Shown here one piece after another: positions 8,128 to 15,566 of a stretch of 47,325 nt of DNA. The notes beneath the pieces were generated by a model. The model made no database searches and was not told where the DNA came from. It worked only from the letters and a program-made list of their open reading frames with translations. Each line of letters begins with the position of its first letter. The stretch's first letter is position 1. Origin of the DNA: Oscillibacter valericigenes. GTDB lineage: Bacteria > Bacillota > Clostridia > Oscillospirales > Oscillospiraceae. Both the position numbers and the translations under genes were made by a program. Where the stretch lies: NCBI RefSeq assembly GCF_021531315.1, contig NZ_JAFBIQ010000017.1, forward strand, positions 1 to 47,325, given 5' to 3'.

Positions 8128-8532
8128 TCAGCGCGCATCCTTCTCTTGTGCGCCGCCGTCCGGCAGCAGTTCGGTCATGCTCTTGAGGCTGATGCTGAGC
8201 GTAGACATATTGTGCAGCAGCGCCGATGCCGTCGGCGGCAGGAGGCCGAGCACACCCAGCACGATCAGCGAGAAATTGAAGCCGACGATGCTCGAGATGC
8301 CGTGGGCCACGACATACTGCACCTGCGAGTGGTACTCCTCATGGGTAAGGCCCCGCTGCTTCGCCTCCTCCACCACGGCATCCTGCGTGCGGTCGTATAC
8401 CTTGACGGAGCGCACGCCGTCTTGGGCGCGCAGATAGTATTCGAGCACATCCGCCTGATGCAGCGTCATCCGAGCGCAGCAGAGGTGGACGCGCAGCCTC
8501 CCTGCCGATTCATGTAGGATCGTGCATTTCAT
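8128..8532 (-). CDS. HMA2-like domain fused to the C-terminal tail of a metal P-type ATPase (deletion remnant)
   Basis: This 134-residue protein starts like HMA2 heavy-metal-associated proteins (KCTILHESAGRLRVHL, then VKVYDRTQDAVV). After about residue 60 it turns into the last two helices of a heavy-metal P1B ATPase (FNFSLIVLGVLGLLPP, then SALLHNMSTLSISLKSMTELLP). The whole catalytic core, with the CPx, DKTGT and hinge motifs, is absent. It therefore looks like an in-frame internal deletion of an HMA2-ATPase locus, or a small protein kept for metal binding. It overlaps the operon of the DUF6110 gene, starting 3 bp after that gene's stop, with a good ribosome site. Confidence 0.7.
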   Translation of the reverse strand: MKCTILHESAGRLRVHLCCARMTLHQADVLEYYLRAQDGVRSVKVYDRTQDAVVEEAKQRGLTHEEYHSQVQYVVAHGISSIVGFNFSLIVLGVLGLLPPTASALLHNMSTLSISLKSMTELLPDGGAQEKDAR

Positions 8533-8535
8533 GGC

Positions 8536-8724
8536 TCACTCCGCCTTGCTTTCCTCCGCGCCCTCGCGCACGGCGGTGACCGTTTTCATCACATCCTCCT
8601 TGGCGCGCAGCGCCGCGGCGGCCGTGTGCGCGTAGGCACGCTTTGCGTCCCTGCTGCCCAGCAGCTTGATGCCCGCCGTGCCGAACAGCACGCCCGCGGC
8701 AAATAAACCGATTTTCTTCATCAT
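8536..8724 (-). CDS. DUF6110-like small membrane-anchored protein
   Basis: A 62-residue protein with one N-terminal hydrophobic segment (KKIGLFAAGVLFGTAGIKLL) followed by a soluble helix with AKRAYAHTAAAALRAKEDVMKTV. From memory it matches the DUF6110 family, which normally sits before HMA2 and heavy-metal P-type ATPase genes. I chose the ATG at 8724 with AGGAGG 8 bases upstream. The perfect palindrome at 8756-8771 lies in its promoter region. Since the partner ATPase core is gone, its present role is unclear. Confidence 0.75.
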   Translation of the reverse strand: MMKKIGLFAAGVLFGTAGIKLLGSRDAKRAYAHTAAAALRAKEDVMKTVTAVREGAEESKAE

Positions 8725-8755
8725 AAACGACCTCCTATCTGTCTGATAACGAGCG

Positions 8756-8771
8756 GTTAGATACATCTAAC
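8756..8771. promoter_or_regulatory. Perfect 16-bp palindrome, candidate metalloregulator operator
   Basis: GTTAGAT-AC-ATCTAAC is a perfect palindrome located 32 bp before the DUF6110 start. The core GTTAGA-N4-TCTAAC is the same as at 6496-6511. Confidence 0.65.
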
Positions 8772-8872
8772 TTCGCTTGCCTATAAATTACCATACGCTC
8801 GCAGGAAATGCAAGCATATTTTCAACCATTTTCGCAGTTCCGGCAGCAGTTCCGGCGGCAATGCCTTAGGGC

Positions 8873-8918
8873 TTGACAAAAGCAGAATCCGCGCTATAAT
8901 ATTTGCGAATGGTTCGCA
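8873..8918 (+). promoter_or_regulatory. Promoter and inverted-repeat operator of the Fur/Zur-like gene
   Basis: TTGACA (8873-8878), 16 bp, TATAAT (8895-8900). Immediately downstream is TGCGAA-TGG-TTCGCA (8904-8918), covering the expected transcription start. The position suits binding and self-repression by the Fur-family protein encoded 17 bp later. The operator is unlike the AT-rich classical Fur box. Confidence 0.72.
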
Positions 8919-8934
8919 GATTGGAGCGTGGGTC

Positions 8935-9330
8935 ATGTCTGAGTACAAAACAAGGCAGCGGAGGACTCTGCTTGCCTATTTGAGCCGGCATCCGGACGAG
9001 CTGCTGTCTGCGCGCCAAATTGCAGACGCGCTGGCAGAAGAGCACATCAGTCTCAGCGCCGTATATCGAAATCTTGCGCAGCTGGAAGCGGAAGAAAAGG
9101 TGCGCCGAAGCAGCAAGAGCGGCACGCGCGAGGTCTACTACCAGTACCTTGATGCCGAGGACTGCAGGGGCGCACTGCACATGAAGTGCATAAAATGCGG
9201 CAAGACCTTTCACATGGCGGACGGCAACGCCGCTTTGTTTGCAAAGCACCTGGCGCAGAGCGAGCAATTCCTGCTGGACACGACCGACACGATCCTCTAT
9301 GGAACCTGTTCGGCTTGCAGGGAAGCATAA
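8935..9330 (+). CDS. Fur family metalloregulator (Zur-like by context)
   Basis: A 131-residue Fur-family protein. The N-terminal winged helix contains SARQIADALAEEHISLSAVYR (in two parts, residues 26-45). The C-terminal dimer domain has the structural zinc ligands C85-x2-C88 and C125-x2-C128, and H82 close to the regulatory metal site. Directly downstream are a Cys/His membrane protein and znuA-znuC-znuB, so control of zinc uptake is the most likely job. The inverted repeat at 8904-8918 suggests autoregulation. Confidence 0.88.
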   Translation: MSEYKTRQRRTLLAYLSRHPDELLSARQIADALAEEHISLSAVYRNLAQLEAEEKVRRSSKSGTREVYYQYLDAEDCRGALHMKCIKCGKTFHMADGNAALFAKHLAQSEQFLLDTTDTILYGTCSACREA

Positions 9331-9352
9331 CGATCGGGAGGGAGGACAGACC

Positions 9353-9649
9353 ATGACAAAGAAGCTTCGTTTTCTGACGCGCCTGCTGGCGGCGACGCTG
9401 GCAGTTGTCCTGCTGTCCTCCGCGGTCTATCTCGCGCTCGCGTCCGACCATGACTGCGCCGGCGAGGACTGCGCCGTCTGCCGCCAGATCAGCGCCTGCG
9501 AAAATCTGCTGAAAACGCTGGGGCTTACAGGCGCCGCCGCAGCGGTCACCGCCGCGCTCCCCTATGCGCTGTGCAAGGCGCTCCTTCCCTGTGCAGAGAG
9601 GCTCGGCACAGGGACGCTCGTTTCTCTCAAGGTAAAGCTCTCGAATTAA
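9353..9649 (+). CDS. Small membrane protein with a Cys/His/Asp cluster
   Basis: A 98-residue protein of unknown family. A basic N-terminus precedes a hydrophobic helix (about 10-30), then a compact motif DHDCAGEDCAVC (32-43), further cysteines (C49, C74, C80) and a second Ala-rich hydrophobic helix (58-76). The clustered D, H, C residues just outside the first helix look like a metal-binding patch on the outer face. It lies 22 bp after the Fur gene and before znuA, so an accessory role in metal sensing or delivery to the transporter is inferred. The ATG has GGAGGGAGGA upstream; the longer frame from 9239 is an overlap with the Fur gene. Confidence 0.75.
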   Translation: MTKKLRFLTRLLAATLAVVLLSSAVYLALASDHDCAGEDCAVCRQISACENLLKTLGLTGAAAAVTAALPYALCKALLPCAERLGTGTLVSLKVKLSN

Positions 9650-9660
9650 AATAGGACCTT

Positions 9661-9727
9661 TACAAGGGCGAAGTCTATCCGTTTTTCGGATAGGCTCTTG
9701 CGGTTTTGCCGCTGCCCTTGTATTTTT
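9661..9727 (+). ncRNA. Branched RNA structure (three-way junction) between the Fur unit and znuA
   Basis: An outer 9-bp stem (9661-9669 with 9714-9722) encloses two hairpins: 9675-9681 with 9687-9693 (7 bp, T5 loop) and 9700-9703 with 9709-9712 (4 bp). A short TATTTTT tract follows the outer stem. It may be an unusual terminator or attenuator before znuA, or a cis-acting RNA. I recognise no known riboswitch class in it. Confidence 0.55.
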
Positions 9728-9765
9728 GCGCCTATTTTTCAAAATTCGGAGGTTTTATCTGTACT

Positions 9766-10782
9766 ATGAGAAGAATTTTCCCCCTGTTTCTTGCGCTGAC
9801 CGTGGCGGTCAGCCTGCTTGCCGGCTGCGGCAAAAAGAACGCCGCGGAGAGCGGCGAGAGCGAGTCTGACAAATTGCGCATCGTCGCCACGATCTTCCCC
9901 GGGTACGACTGGGTGCGCCAGATCATGGGCGACAGAGCGGCGGCAGCCGACCTCACCATGCTGCTGGACAACGGTGTTGACCTGCACAGCTACCAGCCCA
10001 CAACGGACGACATCATCAAGGTCTTCGACTGCGACCTCTTCATCTATGTGGGCGGCGAGTCCGACGGCTGGGCGGAGAATGCCCTGAAAACCGCCGCCAA
10101 CAAGGATATAAAGGTCGTCAGCCTGCTGGAAGTCCTCGGCGAGCGTGTCAAGACAGAGGAGATCGTCGAGGGCATGCAGGAGGCCGACCATGCTCATGCC
10201 CACGACCACGAGCATGACCATGAGCATGACCACGACCACGAGGAGGAAGCCGACGAGCATGTGTGGCTGTCCCTGAAGAACGCCGCGGTGCTGGTCGATG
10301 CGATCTCCAGCGCCCTGCAGGAGCTTGATCCCGACAACAAGGGCATCTACGCTGCCAACGCTGCGGCTTACATCGAAAAGCTCTCCGCGCTGGACGGCGC
10401 ATACCAGTCCGCCGTGGACAGCGCGGCGCGCAAGACCGTTCTGTTCGGCGACCGCTTCCCCTTCCGCTATTTGGTGGATGACTACGGTCTGAGCTACTAT
10501 GCTGCCTTTGCGGGCTGCTCCGCCGAGAGCGAGGCCAGCTTTGAAACCGTTTCGTTCCTTGCAAAGAAGGTGGACGAGCTGGGACTTCCCTGCGTACTGA
10601 CCATTGAGGGCAAGAACCACAAGCTCGCGGAAACCATCGTCCAGAGCACCGCCGGGAAGAACCAGAAGGTGCTGACCATGGACTCCATGCAGTCCACCAC
10701 CTCCGAGGATGCAGCAAACGGTACTACCTACCTTTCCGTGATGGAGCAGAACCTCTCCGTGCTGAAAGAAGCCTTGGGCTGA
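9766..10782 (+). CDS. znuA: Zinc ABC transporter substrate-binding lipoprotein ZnuA-like
   Basis: A 338-residue cluster A-I metal-binding lipoprotein. The signal peptide ends in the lipobox LLAGC with C21 for membrane anchoring. H74 in HSYQPT is the first canonical metal ligand. A His/Asp/Glu-rich loop (residues 141-160) and H165 are typical of zinc rather than manganese proteins of this class. It captures Zn2+ outside the membrane and hands it to ZnuB. GGAGG lies 12 bases before the chosen ATG; the frame extending to 9706 has no ribosome site. It is the first gene of an operon with znuC, znuB and a lipoprotein. Confidence 0.93.
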   Translation: MRRIFPLFLALTVAVSLLAGCGKKNAAESGESESDKLRIVATIFPGYDWVRQIMGDRAAAADLTMLLDNGVDLHSYQPTTDDIIKVFDCDLFIYVGGESDGWAENALKTAANKDIKVVSLLEVLGERVKTEEIVEGMQEADHAHAHDHEHDHEHDHDHEEEADEHVWLSLKNAAVLVDAISSALQELDPDNKGIYAANAAAYIEKLSALDGAYQSAVDSAARKTVLFGDRFPFRYLVDDYGLSYYAAFAGCSAESEASFETVSFLAKKVDELGLPCVLTIEGKNHKLAETIVQSTAGKNQKVLTMDSMQSTTSEDAANGTTYLSVMEQNLSVLKEALG

Positions 10783-10797
10783 GAGCGGGGTGATCTC

Positions 10798-11502
10798 ATG
10801 GCTCAGCTTACCTGCCGCGAGCTTTCAGTCGGCTATGACGGCAAAGCCGTCGTGCAGCATTTGAATTTTGAGGTTTTCGCGGGCGACTACCTCTGCATCG
10901 TCGGGGAGAACGGCTCCGGCAAGAGTACCCTGATGAAAACGCTCCTTGGCTTGCAGCCGCCTGTCGGCGGGCGGATCGTGACAGGCGACGGGCTGAGGAA
11001 AAATGAGATCGGCTATCTGCCGCAGCAAACGGCGGCGCAAAAGGACTTCCCCGCCTCCGTGCGGGAGATCGTTCTCTCCGGATGTCAGGGGCGCTGCGGC
11101 AGCCGCCCCTTCTACAACAAGGAAGAGAAGAAACTGGCGGCGGACGCTATGGAGAAAATGCAGGTCGCGCCCCTTGCCAAGCGCTGCTACCGCACGCTCT
11201 CCGGCGGTCAGCAGCAGCGGGTTCTGCTCGCCCGCGCCCTGTGCGCTACCCGAAAAATACTGCTTTTGGATGAACCTGTTTCCGGGCTCGATCCCAAGGT
11301 GACGGCGGAACTGTATGCGCTCATTCAAAAGCTCAACGACGAAGATGGCATCACCGTTGTGATGATCTCCCACGACCTGAGCGCGGCGCTGCAATATGCC
11401 AGCCACATTCTGCACATCGGGGACAGGGTGTTCTTCGGCACCAAGGCGGCTTACCTGAACGAGTTCCCCCAGGCATGGCAGAAAGGAGGCGCGGCACAAT
11501 GA
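10798..11502 (+). CDS. znuC: Zinc ABC transporter ATP-binding protein ZnuC-like
   Basis: A 234-residue ABC ATPase. The Walker A is GENGSGKST (about 37-45), the signature motif LSGGQQQR (about 137-144) and the Walker B ILLLDEPV (about 157-164), followed by the H-loop region MISHD. It powers metal import with ZnuB in the cytoplasmic membrane. It starts 15 bp after znuA and overlaps znuB by four bases, so the three genes are translationally coupled. Confidence 0.93.
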   Translation: MAQLTCRELSVGYDGKAVVQHLNFEVFAGDYLCIVGENGSGKSTLMKTLLGLQPPVGGRIVTGDGLRKNEIGYLPQQTAAQKDFPASVREIVLSGCQGRCGSRPFYNKEEKKLAADAMEKMQVAPLAKRCYRTLSGGQQQRVLLARALCATRKILLLDEPVSGLDPKVTAELYALIQKLNDEDGITVVMISHDLSAALQYASHILHIGDRVFFGTKAAYLNEFPQAWQKGGAAQ

Positions 11503-12350
11503 CAGCGATCCTTGAAAAACTCGCGTTCTACTGGACCTATCCCTTTGTGCGCTACGCGCTCATTGTCGGTGTGTTGGTCGCGCTGTGCTCGTCGCTTTTG
11601 GGCGTGACGCTGGTGCTGAAGCGCTTTTCCTTTATCGGCGACGGGCTTTCCCATGTGGCCTTCGGCGCCATGTCCGTTGCCGCCGTGCTTGGGCTGGCGG
11701 ACGATCTTCCGCTGACGCTGTGCATCACGGTGGTCTGTGCCGTGCTGCTGCTCCGCACGGGGCAGAATACGAAGATCAAGGGCGACGCCGCCGTCGCCAT
11801 GGTTTCGGTTGGGGCGCTTGCCATCGGGTATCTGCTGATGAATCTCTTTTCCGCCTCCTCCAATCTCTCCGGCGATGTGTGCGTCACGCTGTTCGGCTCC
11901 ACCTCCATTTTGACGCTGTCCCGAAGCGAGGTCTGGCTGTGCGTGGGCCTGTCCGCGGCGGTCGTGGCGGTGTTCCTGCTCTATTACAACAAGATCTTTG
12001 CCGTGACCTTTGACGAGGACTTTGCCAAGGCGGCCGGCACAAGGGCCGGGCGATACAACCTGCTGCTCGCCGTCACCACCGCCGTAGTCATCGTGCTGGC
12101 GATGAACCTGGTCGGCTCGCTGCTGATCTCCGCGCTGGTGATCTTCCCGGCACTGTCCGCCATGCGCGTTTTTCAGAGCTTCCGCGCGGTGACGCTCTGC
12201 TCGGCAGTGCTGTCGGTGAGCTGCGCGGCGCTGGGCATTCTGATCGCTATTTTAGCCGGGACACCGGTGGGCTCCACCATCGTGGCGGTGGATATTCTGG
12301 CGTTTCTGCTCTGCTCGGCCGTTGGCCGTGTACTGGGAGGCTGCTCATGA
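11499..12350 (+). CDS. znuB: Zinc ABC transporter permease ZnuB-like
   Basis: A 283-residue integral membrane protein of the ABC-3 metal permease family with about eight or nine spans. The early motif GDGLSHVAFGAM is a hallmark of this family. The ATG at 11499 overlaps the znuC stop (ATGA) and has AAAGGAGG upstream; the longer frame from 11475 lies inside znuC. It forms the membrane channel for metal import with ZnuA and ZnuC. Confidence 0.92.
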   Translation: MTAILEKLAFYWTYPFVRYALIVGVLVALCSSLLGVTLVLKRFSFIGDGLSHVAFGAMSVAAVLGLADDLPLTLCITVVCAVLLLRTGQNTKIKGDAAVAMVSVGALAIGYLLMNLFSASSNLSGDVCVTLFGSTSILTLSRSEVWLCVGLSAAVVAVFLLYYNKIFAVTFDEDFAKAAGTRAGRYNLLLAVTTAVVIVLAMNLVGSLLISALVIFPALSAMRVFQSFRAVTLCSAVLSVSCAALGILIAILAGTPVGSTIVAVDILAFLLCSAVGRVLGGCS

Positions 12351-12931
12351 TGAAGCGGCTCCTCTGTCTGCTGCTGGCGGTCTGTATGACGCTTTCCCTC
12401 TGCGCCTGCGGGAAAGACAGCGAAAAGGACGCAGGAAATGACGCATCTTCTTCCAATGAAAAATCGTCCGCATCGGCTGAGAGCATTCCAACGCCGAATG
12501 AACAGGAAACGCCGGGGAAATCTAAGCCGTCGCAGCCCTCTGCCGGCAAAGTGGATGTGGATCTGACGGTGCTCAGCAGCACGATGGTCTACGCCGAGGT
12601 CTACAATATGCTCTACAACGATCCCGAGAGCTATCTCGGCAAGACGGTCAGGGCGAAGGGAGAATTTTCCATTTACCAGCTCGTGGTGGACGGCGTGCTG
12701 CGGCCTGACCCCGTGGCTTACGCCTGCATCATCGCCGACGCCGCCGCCTGCTGCGCCGAGGGCATGGAGTTTGTGCTGGAAGGCGATTATACCTACCCGG
12801 ACGATTACCCGGAGCTGGGGACAGAGATCACCGTCGTCGGCGAGTTCCAAGCCTATGAGGAAAACGGGATGACGGGGTATCATCTGATCAACGCGAGGCT
12901 GGAGCCCTCCGAGATGCGCTATACGCGATAA
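12347..12931 (+). CDS. Lipoprotein of the znu operon
   Basis: A 194-residue secreted lipoprotein. The signal peptide ends in a CAC lipobox (about residue 20). A low-complexity Ser/Asn/Glu/Lys/Pro linker (about 22-70) is followed by a compact beta-rich domain of about 115 residues with SYLGKTVRAKGEF and EITVVGEF, suggesting an OB-like fold. Similar lipoproteins often follow znuABC in Firmicutes and may help hold metal outside the membrane; that is inference. It overlaps znuB by four bases (ATGA), so it belongs to the operon, and a terminator follows. Confidence 0.8.
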   Translation: MMKRLLCLLLAVCMTLSLCACGKDSEKDAGNDASSSNEKSSASAESIPTPNEQETPGKSKPSQPSAGKVDVDLTVLSSTMVYAEVYNMLYNDPESYLGKTVRAKGEFSIYQLVVDGVLRPDPVAYACIIADAAACCAEGMEFVLEGDYTYPDDYPELGTEITVVGEFQAYEENGMTGYHLINARLEPSEMRYTR

Positions 12932-12942
12932 CCTGAAATGGA

Positions 12943-12972
12943 AAAGCCGCCTCGTAGGAGAGGCGGCCTTTG
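12943..12972 (+). terminator. Hairpin terminator of the znu operon
   Basis: A GC-rich stem AAGCCGCCTC / GAGGCGGCTT-type (12944-12953 with 12960-12969) with a 6-nt loop and a short T tract. It closes the zinc operon before the pseudogene region. Confidence 0.75.
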
Positions 12973-13017
12973 CGCCGATCGCTCAGAGAAACGCAATAAA
13001 GGGTACATACCGGCTCA

Positions 13018-13590
13018 TCATGACCTGCATATATAAGCTCCCCTTATATAGTTGGACATAAAATCGCTTTTATTGCAAGGTCTGCCATAAAAATATCCCT
13101 GAAGGCTGTCCGCCCCCATTTTCTCCATTTCCTGGCGCCATTCCATTTGTTCGATTCCCTCAATACATATCTTGGCATTGACACTGTGTATCATTGTAAT
13201 GATGCTTTTTAATAGCTCGTAACCTCTTTGTCCGTTCATGGCTTTTGCCGTAAAATCACGATCTATCTTGATATAATCCGGTTTTATGTCATTGATGCAG
13301 TGGAGATTTGAGTACCCTGTGCCAAAGTCATCTATTGCAAAGCGTATTCTGCTGTCCTTCAGCTTGTGGCGAAACCTGATAAACGGTATCGTCATATCTA
13401 TAAGTCTGCTCTCCGTCATCTCTACGCAGATATTCGCGGGATCTAAGGCATATTCTTTTATTGTCTCGATGATGTCATCCTCAACATTTCCCCCTGCGAT
13501 CTGCGCATAAGAAACATTTATATTTATCTGCATTCTAAAAATTTTTCCGCAAAGTTGTGAGCCGTGAAGATGACTATTGGGAGATCCTTG
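13018..13590 (-). pseudogene. EAL-domain phosphodiesterase, 5'-truncated remnant
   Basis: The first ATG (13533) would give 171 residues, but the frame stays open upstream to about 13590 without a good start. It contains only the C-terminal two thirds of an EAL domain: the DDFGTGYSNL motif, IKIDRDF, a CIEGIEQ motif and QGYFYGRP. The EAL signature itself and the N-terminal sensor region are missing. Active c-di-GMP hydrolysis is therefore not expected. The sequence upstream of about 13535 belongs to an unrelated fragment, so a rearrangement removed the 5' part. Confidence 0.85.
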
Positions 13591-13655
13591 GGGCCATAAG
13601 TGGCATCAACAAGGACATGTGCACCAATCTCCAGTTCATCCACTATATTGCCCAT
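13524..13655 (-). pseudogene. Short coding fragment with an ATYGPKDLPIV motif
   Basis: A 43-codon minus-strand frame, too short to be a full gene, that reads smoothly: DELEIGAHVLVDATYGPKDLPI and then FAEKFLEC before a stop. The strand-DxTYGPK-LPI pattern recalls Rossmann-like proteins of the CRISPR-associated TM1812/CARF type, but this is recollection only. It overlaps the open upstream part of the EAL remnant. I read it as an internal gene scrap joined to EAL sequence near 13535. Confidence 0.4.
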
Positions 13656-13690
13656 TAGCTTTTGTTTTTACAAGAGAGGAGCGAGTAAGA

Positions 13691-14925
13691 ATGTCAGACT
13701 TCAAGCGGGCAAAAACATTGGTGAAGAGTATCAGATACCCTACCTTTCAATTCTGGGCTAAGGCAAACAATAAAAAACCGCAGACAGACAAATGGTCATT
13801 GCCATATCGACCTCATTGGAGTGGCTTCGAACCAAATTCAGCGAATTCAACATCCCAGAGGAGATCAAAGTCCCAGAATGGGAACAGTACAAAAACATAT
13901 CTACGGGAGATTTGAAGTCGGTCCATATCAACGAGGGATACACTGTAGATATAATTAACCTTCCTCAACAAAAAATATGGGCACTGCGCTTGATTGAGCC
14001 GGATCTCAGCACCCGCTTTGAGAACAATGTTGAAATAAGCTGCGCCGTTCCTGGATGTATTTTTCAAACAGGCATCGCGTTTTCAATCGCGGATGATGTT
14101 TTTCAATGCGGCGTGAAAATCACCGTTTCTGAGCCTGATGTACAAACGGAGCCATGCGAAGCGTACCGTCCCTCCTTGATTCAAGTGCTGGCTGAAAACC
14201 CTTTGCTTGATCTTCGCTGCGGATACCCAATCATTAGGGAAGATGCATGGCGTTTGGACAAAACGGAGCGTATTAAGCAGCTTCACGAGTACTTATCCTC
14301 GGGAAATATCCCTGCGGTTATTCTGTGTGATTATGAAAGTGACGCAAAGCAAACCGTTCCCTCATTCGAGGGCATGATAAATGAAATTAAGAATACCAGC
14401 CCGTTTTTGAGAAGTTCATCGTCAGTTCTCTCGCCCAATATGGATACGCTTTTGCTGAAAGTGCAATCGATGCCGAAAGAACAGGAAACCAGGATTGCCC
14501 AATATGATGTCTCAGGACTGCTGAAATATCGCACCTGCCATGCTCACTATTTCCGCTGCGGAAAAGGTATGCTGACGGAGCTTAACAAGCTACTAAAGAT
14601 CAATGCGAAAAGCGGAGATATCGTGCTGATTGAAACGGCCCTGTGCGGTGGCGATGCAAAGTATTTCCCCAAAACCGACGATCCTGCCGAAAATGTCAGC
14701 AAGGTTCTTTATTACCTGCTGGAATATCCAAATGGAAAGCCATACAACTACGGTTCGGTTTTCTTCTACGCCGACGCACTTCTTAAACAAATGGATGCCC
14801 TTCGCAATGAGCAGAGCATAGATTTGAGAAAAATCAAAATCCTCAATGAAGAAATAGATATCTTGTCTGCACACACAGGAATGCCGCAAAAGGTCTTGAA
14901 CCTGAGCGGCACCAGCTTCATCTAT
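13691..14925 (+). pseudogene. Unknown protein gene, frameshifted near 13790 and cut at its 3' end
   Basis: The gene seems to begin at the ATG 13691, which has GAGAGGAGCG upstream and reads SIRYPTFQFWAKANNKK. It then needs a -1 shift near 13790 to enter the long frame that starts MVIAISTSLEWLRTKF. That frame carries about 370 residues of coherent, non-repetitive protein with no motif I recognise. Near 14925 the reading turns into an unrelated sequence, so the 3' end is lost or fused. The AT content is higher than in the neighbouring zinc operon, which suggests a foreign origin. Confidence 0.6.
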
Positions 14926-15310
14926 GAGCGAAGACAAGTCCGTCGCGATCACCGAGATAATGAGCGGCGGCAGAGCTGCTGCGCGAGAGTATCTGCGCGC
15001 GGCAAATATGTCAAGGTCGTGACGACGGCCCCTCCCTATGATGAAGAAGGCGAACAGATCGATAAAACCACCACTATGAGCGAGACGAGGTCCGAGGAGA
15101 TGGGGCTGATAGGCGAGTGGCTTCTATCGGGCATAAGTAGCGGCAAGGGAAGCTACACCGACACCGTCACCATTGAACTGGTGGATGGGTCGCTCGCTCC
15201 GGTCAATGCGGAGTTCACCATGAACAGGCGAGTATCGCGTTATGATACGGACCCCTTGGGGAGTACACAGACCATACAGAAAAAGACGGAGATCACCAAG
15301 GGCTTGAAGG
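14924..15310 (+). pseudogene. Degenerate pilin-operon-like fragment
   Basis: Two frames share this stretch. From the ATG at 14924 a 32-codon frame reads AITEIMSGGRAAAREYLRAA and stops at 15022. From about 15000 a second frame gives VVTTAPPYDEEGEQIDKTTT and SEEMGLIGEWLL followed by TVTIELVDGS. Neither has a complete gene structure. Their place directly before a prepilin-like start suggests the remains of a pilus or competence-type operon, but I cannot name the proteins. Confidence 0.4.
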
Positions 15311-15328
15311 AAACACAGGGAAGCATAG

Positions 15329-15469
15329 ATGACAAAGCGCAGAAGTGGCGCCGGCGAAACGCTGGCCTCCGTGCTCATCGCGGCGCTGGCTTTTGCATTC
15401 CTCTCGACCGCCGCTGTCACGCTCTGCGAGAGCAACGGTTATCGCTGCTACACGGAGGTGAGACCATGA
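15329..15469 (+). pseudogene. Prepilin-like N-terminus, truncated
   Basis: A 46-codon frame with a short basic leader followed by GAGETLASVLIAALAFAFLS. A glycine before a hydrophobic helix with glutamate near its start is the type IV prepilin processing and methylation pattern. A normal prepilin is more than 100 residues; here the protein stops soon after the helix. A second tiny frame (15466-15498) overlaps by ATGA and also ends at once. These are decayed pilin genes rather than working ones. Confidence 0.55.
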
Positions 15470-15499
15470 AAAGGCTGCGCGTCAACGCGGCGCAGTGAC

Positions 15500-15533
15500 A
15501 AAAAAACGCTGTCGGGCGTTCGGCCCGACAGCG
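15500..15533 (-). terminator. Rho-independent terminator of the MATE gene
   Basis: A perfect 11-bp stem (15507-15517 with 15523-15533), a 5-nt loop, and on the minus strand a run of T's (15500-15506). It ends the minus-strand unit that includes the MATE gene. Confidence 0.9.
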
Positions 15534-15566
15534 ATCTTTCTATTCGCTTCTTGTGATGTCATGCAC

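Noticed and set aside
13548-13658. Plus-strand frame reading DDYWEILGAISGINKD across the EAL border
   Set aside because: It has no start and a stop just upstream; the minus-strand reading of the same bases looks more like real protein.
14924-15498. Last 190 codons of the long plus-strand frame from 13792 as one protein
   Set aside because: After about 14925 the frame switches between readings of different fragments, and its end is an out-of-frame shadow of the prepilin-like start.
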